Positions 60,475-64,000 of a stretch of DNA of 64,000 bases are shown piece by piece. The notes beneath the pieces are model-generated. The model had not been told where the DNA came from, made no database searches, and saw only the letters and a program-made list of their open reading frames with translations. Every line of letters begins with the position of its first letter. Position 1 is the stretch's first letter. The stretch comes from Arthrobacter oryzae (GTDB lineage: Bacteria; Actinomycetota; Actinomycetes; Actinomycetales; Micrococcaceae). The position numbers and the translations under genes were made by a program. The stretch is taken from positions 1,798,001-1,862,000 of the forward strand of contig NZ_CP132204.1 in NCBI RefSeq assembly GCF_030718995.1, read 5' to 3'.

Positions 60475-61383
60475 ATGGCTGATGTGCGGCGTCGGACCCT
60501 GCTTTCAGGGGGCCTGCTTGGCGCCGCCGCAGCAGTGACACTGGGGGCACTGTCCGCTTCCTGTTCGTCGGGCCCGAAGGAGGACGCAGTGAAGCGGCAC
60601 AAGTACCAGTACGGCGACGGCTCCAGCCAGTGGGGTGAACTCTTCCTGCCGGAAGCACCAAGCTCCCGCGGCGTGGTGGTGGTCATTCACGGCGGGTACT
60701 GGCGCTCGCAGTACGGTGCCGAACTGGGCGAGCCCCTGGCCAGGGACCTTGCGATGCACGGAATGCCGGCGTGGAACCTGGAGTACCGGCGCGCCGGAAA
60801 CGGCGGCGGCTGGCCCCACACTTTCGAGGACGTGCTGGCCGGCATCGACAAACTCAGGGACGTCGCCGCTATCCACGGGCTGGGCCTCGACAAGGTGGTT
60901 GCATTGGGCCACTCGGCCGGCGGCCACCTGGCCGTCTGGGCGGCCGGCCGGTCCCGGCTCGGGCAGCTCGGCGCACCGGACCCTGACCGCCAGCTGCGGC
61001 GGAAGCACGACGACGCCGCAGTGCACCTCACCGGGGTGGTCAGCCAGGCCGGCCTGCTAAACCTGGCCGCGGCCGAGAAGCTTAACCTCAGCAACGGCGC
61101 GGTCAGCAACCTCCTCGGCGGGTCGTCGGAAAGATACCCCAAACGGCATAAGTATGCGGACCCGATGAGCGCGATCCCACTGCGTGTTCCCGTCTACGCC
61201 GTGCACGGCAGTGACGACGACGACGTCCCGGTGAGCCAGTCCACGTCCTACGCCGGCGCGGCCAAAGCCGCGGGTGCGCCCATCCAGCTGCTGAGCGTGC
61301 CGGGGGACCACTTCGCCCTGATCGATCCCAAGGCGGCGGCCTACCGGAAGTGCCGGGACCTGGTGCAGGAACTCCTGGGCTGA
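60475..61383 (+). CDS. Exported alpha/beta-hydrolase (esterase/formamidase type)
   Basis: A 302-residue protein. RRRTLLSGGLLGAAAAVTLG is a Tat-type signal and LSASCSS a degenerate lipobox. The hydrolase domain has VVVVIHGGYWRSQYGAELG (HGG oxyanion), KVVALGHSAGGHLAVWAAG (nucleophile Ser), and VPGDHFALID (His). It resembles kynurenine-formamidase-like or BD-FAE esterases. ATG 60475. Confidence 0.8.
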   Translation: MADVRRRTLLSGGLLGAAAAVTLGALSASCSSGPKEDAVKRHKYQYGDGSSQWGELFLPEAPSSRGVVVVIHGGYWRSQYGAELGEPLARDLAMHGMPAWNLEYRRAGNGGGWPHTFEDVLAGIDKLRDVAAIHGLGLDKVVALGHSAGGHLAVWAAGRSRLGQLGAPDPDRQLRRKHDDAAVHLTGVVSQAGLLNLAAAEKLNLSNGAVSNLLGGSSERYPKRHKYADPMSAIPLRVPVYAVHGSDDDDVPVSQSTSYAGAAKAAGAPIQLLSVPGDHFALIDPKAAAYRKCRDLVQELLG

Positions 61384-61428
61384 CCGTAATGCGGCCATCA
61401 CGTTTGGCCCGGGGCAGCGTGCGTCGCC

Positions 61429-61499
61429 TAGACTGGACGTAGGTGAGCCGGGAAGTCTGGTCGGCATGGTTTTGTCGACTCAACTTTTAGGACTTCCCC
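61429..61499 (+). ncRNA. Structured leader of nhaA, candidate sodium riboswitch
   Basis: GCCGGGAAGTCTGGTCGGC (61447-61465) can form a short stem-loop, and its GGGAAGTC (61450-61457) is exactly complementary to GACTTCCC (61491-61498), which overlaps the AGGA (61489-61492) of the ribosome binding site. The two foldings are mutually exclusive, so translation can be switched. An RNA class upstream of nhaA genes (nhaA-I) has been described as sodium-responsive; I cannot confirm that this leader belongs to it. Confidence 0.55.
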
Positions 61500-62846
61500 G
61501 TGAGCCAAACACCCCCGCCCGGCGCTAAGCCGCGCACCATCCTCGGCTACGGCAGCTACGCGGAATCGCTGCGCATCGGCGAGATCCTGCGCAAGGAGAC
61601 AGTAGGCGGCGCCCTGCTGGTGGCCGCGGCCGTCATCGCCTTGATCTGGGCCAACTCACCGGCGTCGGACAGCTACTTCGCGCTGCGGGATTTCAAGATC
61701 GGCTACGAGCCCTGGCACCTCGACCTGAGCCTCGGCGCCTGGGCCGCCGACGGGCTGTTGGCCATCTTCTTCTTCCTGGTGGGACTCGAGCTCAAACGTG
61801 AGTTCGTGGCGGGCGACCTCCGCCAGCTCAACAAGTCGATTGTGCCCGTGGCCGCCGCGGCCGGCGGCGTCCTTGTCCCGGCGCTGATATACGCGGCAGT
61901 GAACATCTACAGCCCGGAAACCCTGCGCGGGTGGGCCATACCCACCGCAACGGACATCGCGTTCGCCGTGGCGGTCCTGGCCATTATCGGCTCGCACCTG
62001 CCCAGCGCCCTGCGCATTTTCCTGCTCACCCTGGCAGTGGTGGACGACCTCATCGCCATCAGCATCATCGCGTTCTTCTACTCCAGCGACATCCAGGCAG
62101 CGCCATTGCTGTTCGCCCTCATCCCGCTGGCGCTGTACGCCTTCCTTGCCCAGAAGTACCGCCGCTTCTTCGGCGCCCACTTCATGGCTGCCTGGGCCAT
62201 CCTCCTGCCGCTCGGCATAGCCACCTGGGCGTTGGTGCACGCCTCCGGCATCCATGCCACGGTGGCCGGAGTGCTGCTGGGATTCGCCGTGCCGGTGCTC
62301 CGTTCCAAGGCCAGCGGAGGTCCGGAAGCCGGACCCGGGCTCGCGGAAATCTTTGAACACCGTTTCCGTCCCATCTCCGCGGGCGTGGCCGTTCCCATCT
62401 TCGCCTTCTTCTCCGCCGGCGTTGCCGTGGGCGGCTGGGAAGGCCTGGGGTCCGCCCTGTCCGGCCCCGTGGCCATCGGCATCATCATGGCCCTGGTGCT
62501 GGGCAAGCCCCTGGGCATCATGGGCACCACCTGGATCCTCACCAAGGCCACCCGGGCGCGGCTGGACAACTCCTTCAAGTGGATCGACGTCTTTGGCGTC
62601 TCCCTCCTGGCCGGAATCGGCTTCACCGTCTCCCTGCTGGTCGCCGAACTCAGCTTCGGCCACGGCAGCCTGTATGACGACCACGCCAAGGTGGGCATCC
62701 TGGCGGCGTCCTTCCTCGCCGCAATCCTGGCCACCGTGGTGCTCCGGACCAGGAACCGCCAGTACCGCCTGGCGGAGGAGCGGGAGAAGGTTGACTCGGA
62801 CCAAGACGGCATCCCGGACGTCTACGAGCACGAGAACCAGGCCTGA
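61500..62846 (+). CDS. nhaA: Na+/H+ antiporter NhaA
   Basis: A 448-residue membrane antiporter. [19 protein letters not shown] and [17 protein letters not shown], with the Asp pair needed for ion exchange, are in place. About twelve helices. The C-terminus ends with [17 protein letters not shown], which resembles a calcium-binding DxDxDG loop. GTG 61500 follows TTAGGACTTCCCC. Its leader RNA may control translation. Confidence 0.9.
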   Translation: MSQTPPPGAKPRTILGYGSYAESLRIGEILRKETVGGALLVAAAVIALIWANSPASDSYFALRDFKIGYEPWHLDLSLGAWAADGLLAIFFFLVGLELKREFVAGDLRQLNKSIVPVAAAAGGVLVPALIYAAVNIYSPETLRGWAIPTATDIAFAVAVLAIIGSHLPSALRIFLLTLAVVDDLIAISIIAFFYSSDIQAAPLLFALIPLALYAFLAQKYRRFFGAHFMAAWAILLPLGIATWALVHASGIHATVAGVLLGFAVPVLRSKASGGPEAGPGLAEIFEHRFRPISAGVAVPIFAFFSAGVAVGGWEGLGSALSGPVAIGIIMALVLGKPLGIMGTTWILTKATRARLDNSFKWIDVFGVSLLAGIGFTVSLLVAELSFGHGSLYDDHAKVGILAASFLAAILATVVLRTRNRQYRLAEEREKVDSDQDGIPDVYEHENQA

Positions 62847-62868
62847 CGGCACGGGAACCCTTGCCGCG

Positions 62869-62888
62869 CCATACCCCTGTGGGTATGG
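62869..62888. promoter_or_regulatory. CsoR/CstR-like operator
   Basis: CCATACCC-CTGT-GGGTATGG is a perfect 8-base inverted repeat. ATACCC...GGGTAT is the kernel of operators for CsoR-family repressors, which sense copper or (CstR) persulfides. It lies 73 bases upstream of the MBL-rhodanese gene. Confidence 0.65.
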
Positions 62889-62960
62889 TCGAGTTAAGGG
62901 CAGGCGGAGGGCCCAACGTCCCAGGCGCCGCCGCCCGGAGCCACCGTCGAGGAGGAAATC

Positions 62961-64000
62961 ATGGACGTCGTTGTCATCGATACCCCGCAGCTGGGTGACC
63001 GGAGCTACCTGGTTCACGACGGCACGGTGGGGTTGGTCATCGATCCGCAGCGGGACACCGACCGCGTGGAAGCCGCCGCCCGTGACGCGGGCGTCACCAT
63101 CACCCACGTCGCTGAAACCCACCTGCACAACGACTACGTCACCGGCGGTGTGGAGCTGGCCAAGGCGCACGGCGCGAAATACCTGGTCAACGCCGCGGAC
63201 CCTGTGCAGTTCGAGCGTGAAGCCATCACGGACGGCCAGACGGTCCGGGTGGGATCCCTGACCGTGAAGGCCGTGGCCACTCCGGGCCACACCCACACGC
63301 ACCTGTCCTTCATTGTGGACGACGGCGACAAGCAGGCCGTCTTCTCCGGCGGGAGCCTGCTCTACGGTTCCGTGGGCCGGACGGACCTTGTGGCGGCGTC
63401 CGACACCGTCGGCCTGACCCACGACCAGTATGCTTCCGCCCGCCGGCTCGCGGCTGAAGCCCGGCCCGATGCTGCGCTGTTCCCCACCCATGGCTTCGGC
63501 TCGTTCTGTTCGTCCGGCCCTGCCACCGGCGCCGGTTCCTCCACCGTCGGCGAGCAGCTCACGGCCAACCATGCGCTGACTGATCCGGACGAGGACCACT
63601 TCGTCGAGGAACTCATCGCCAACCTCACCGCCTACCCTTCGTATTACGCCCACATGGGGGCCATGAACGCCAAGGGGCCCGGCCCCGCGGACCTCACCGT
63701 CCCGGAATCGGTGGACCCCGCCGAACTCACCCGCCGCCTGGAAGCCGGCGAATGGGTGGTTGACCTCCGCCGCCGCGTGGCGTTTGCCAGCAACCACCTC
63801 AAAGGCAGCGTCAGCTTCGAATACGGCCGCGGCACCAACTTCACCACGTACTTGGGCTGGGTCCTGCCGTGGGATGAGCAGCTGACCCTGGTGGGCTCGC
63901 GCGAGGACGTCGAAAAAGCCATCCGCGACCTCTCCCGCATCGGCATCGATTCCCCCGACGCCGCCGTCGGCACCGAACCGCAGGCACTGGCCCCGGATGC
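62961..64000 (+). CDS. MBL-fold / rhodanese protein (persulfide dioxygenase-like), partial
   Basis: 346 codons to the end of the window; the gene continues. The metallo-beta-lactamase domain (about residues 1-200) has ETHLHNDYVTGG, VATPGHTHTHLSFIV and PTHGFGSFC. A rhodanese-like domain follows (WVVDLRRRVAFASNHLKGS at about 255-275); its own catalytic Cys is not in the part seen. Such fused proteins oxidise glutathione or other thiol persulfides. ATG 62961 follows GAGGAGGAAATC. Confidence 0.85.
   Translation, partial: MDVVVIDTPQLGDRSYLVHDGTVGLVIDPQRDTDRVEAAARDAGVTITHVAETHLHNDYVTGGVELAKAHGAKYLVNAADPVQFEREAITDGQTVRVGSLTVKAVATPGHTHTHLSFIVDDGDKQAVFSGGSLLYGSVGRTDLVAASDTVGLTHDQYASARRLAAEARPDAALFPTHGFGSFCSSGPATGAGSSTVGEQLTANHALTDPDEDHFVEELIANLTAYPSYYAHMGAMNAKGPGPADLTVPESVDPAELTRRLEAGEWVVDLRRRVAFASNHLKGSVSFEYGRGTNFTTYLGWVLPWDEQLTLVGSREDVEKAIRDLSRIGIDSPDAAVGTEPQALAPD

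Noticed and set aside
61656..63797. 713-codon minus-strand frame over nhaA and the MBL gene
   Set aside because: Low-complexity Gly/Arg/Asp-rich shadow across two recognisable plus-strand genes.
1..64000. CRISPR array, prophage, transposon, rRNA or tRNA
   Set aside because: No regular spacer-repeat pattern, integrase, transposase, phage structural gene or cloverleaf was seen on either strand.

Overview
The window is one 64 kb stretch of a high-GC actinobacterial chromosome. C- and G-ending codons, frequent GTG/TTG starts, many 1-4 bp gene overlaps, a PxpBC fusion, the very large NAD-glutamate dehydrogenase and DUF5997 all fit the Micrococcaceae, most likely Arthrobacter, Pseudarthrobacter or Paenarthrobacter; this is inferred from gene content, not a database match. 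I see no rRNA, tRNA, insertion sequence, prophage or CRISPR array.

Layout. 1-4.4 kb: the tail of a GH32 fructosidase, then a membrane protein, a thymidylate-kinase-like protein, a DUF5997 / LysR-effector-domain divergent pair and a lipoprotein. 4.4-7.9 kb: a LacI regulator divergent from a Gfo/Idh/MocA dehydrogenase and a sugar isomerase, with a perfect palindromic operator. 7.9-8.8 kb: twin DUF3592 proteins. 8.8-14.9 kb: a tandem glycine riboswitch followed by sdaA, lipA, a MetF-like gene, cycA and purU, a glycine/serine/one-carbon operon closed by a strong hairpin. 15-28.7 kb: scattered housekeeping and small unknown genes (lytic transglycosylase, AlkD-like, phosphatase, GDSL esterase, DUF202 pair, amine oxidase, DedA, ribokinase, MFS), including several paralogous small-protein families and a decayed cysteine hydrolase.

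28.9-36.1 kb: an aconitate-type module, with a PrpF-family isomerase, TctC and a TctA-TctB fusion plus a universal stress protein on the minus strand, divergent from a LysR regulator and an MFS carrier. 36.2-43.2 kb: a LacI-controlled ABC importer (binding protein and two permeases) with a GH78 alpha-L-rhamnosidase, suggesting rhamnoside use; two identical-type operators flank the promoter. 43.3-54.9 kb: an FCD-type GntR regulator, PxpA, an MFS carrier, PxpBC and a biotin carboxylase/BCCP, followed by NAD-glutamate dehydrogenase; together these would take 5-oxoproline to glutamate and 2-oxoglutarate. 54.9-57.7 kb: ArsR, two DUF1508 proteins, a PAS-ANTAR protein and a TetR regulator. 57.7-60.3 kb: a RelA/SpoT-domain synthetase in an operon with a SulP anion transporter. 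60.5 kb to the end: an exported hydrolase, nhaA behind a leader that can fold over its ribosome binding site, and an MBL-fold/rhodanese persulfide-type enzyme preceded by a CsoR/CstR-like operator; this last gene runs off the window.

The most interesting unexplained signals are the nhaA leader RNA, the two-member NPGC small-protein family, the three DUF1508 paralogs, the RelA-SulP operon and the inclusion of lipA in the glycine-riboswitch operon.
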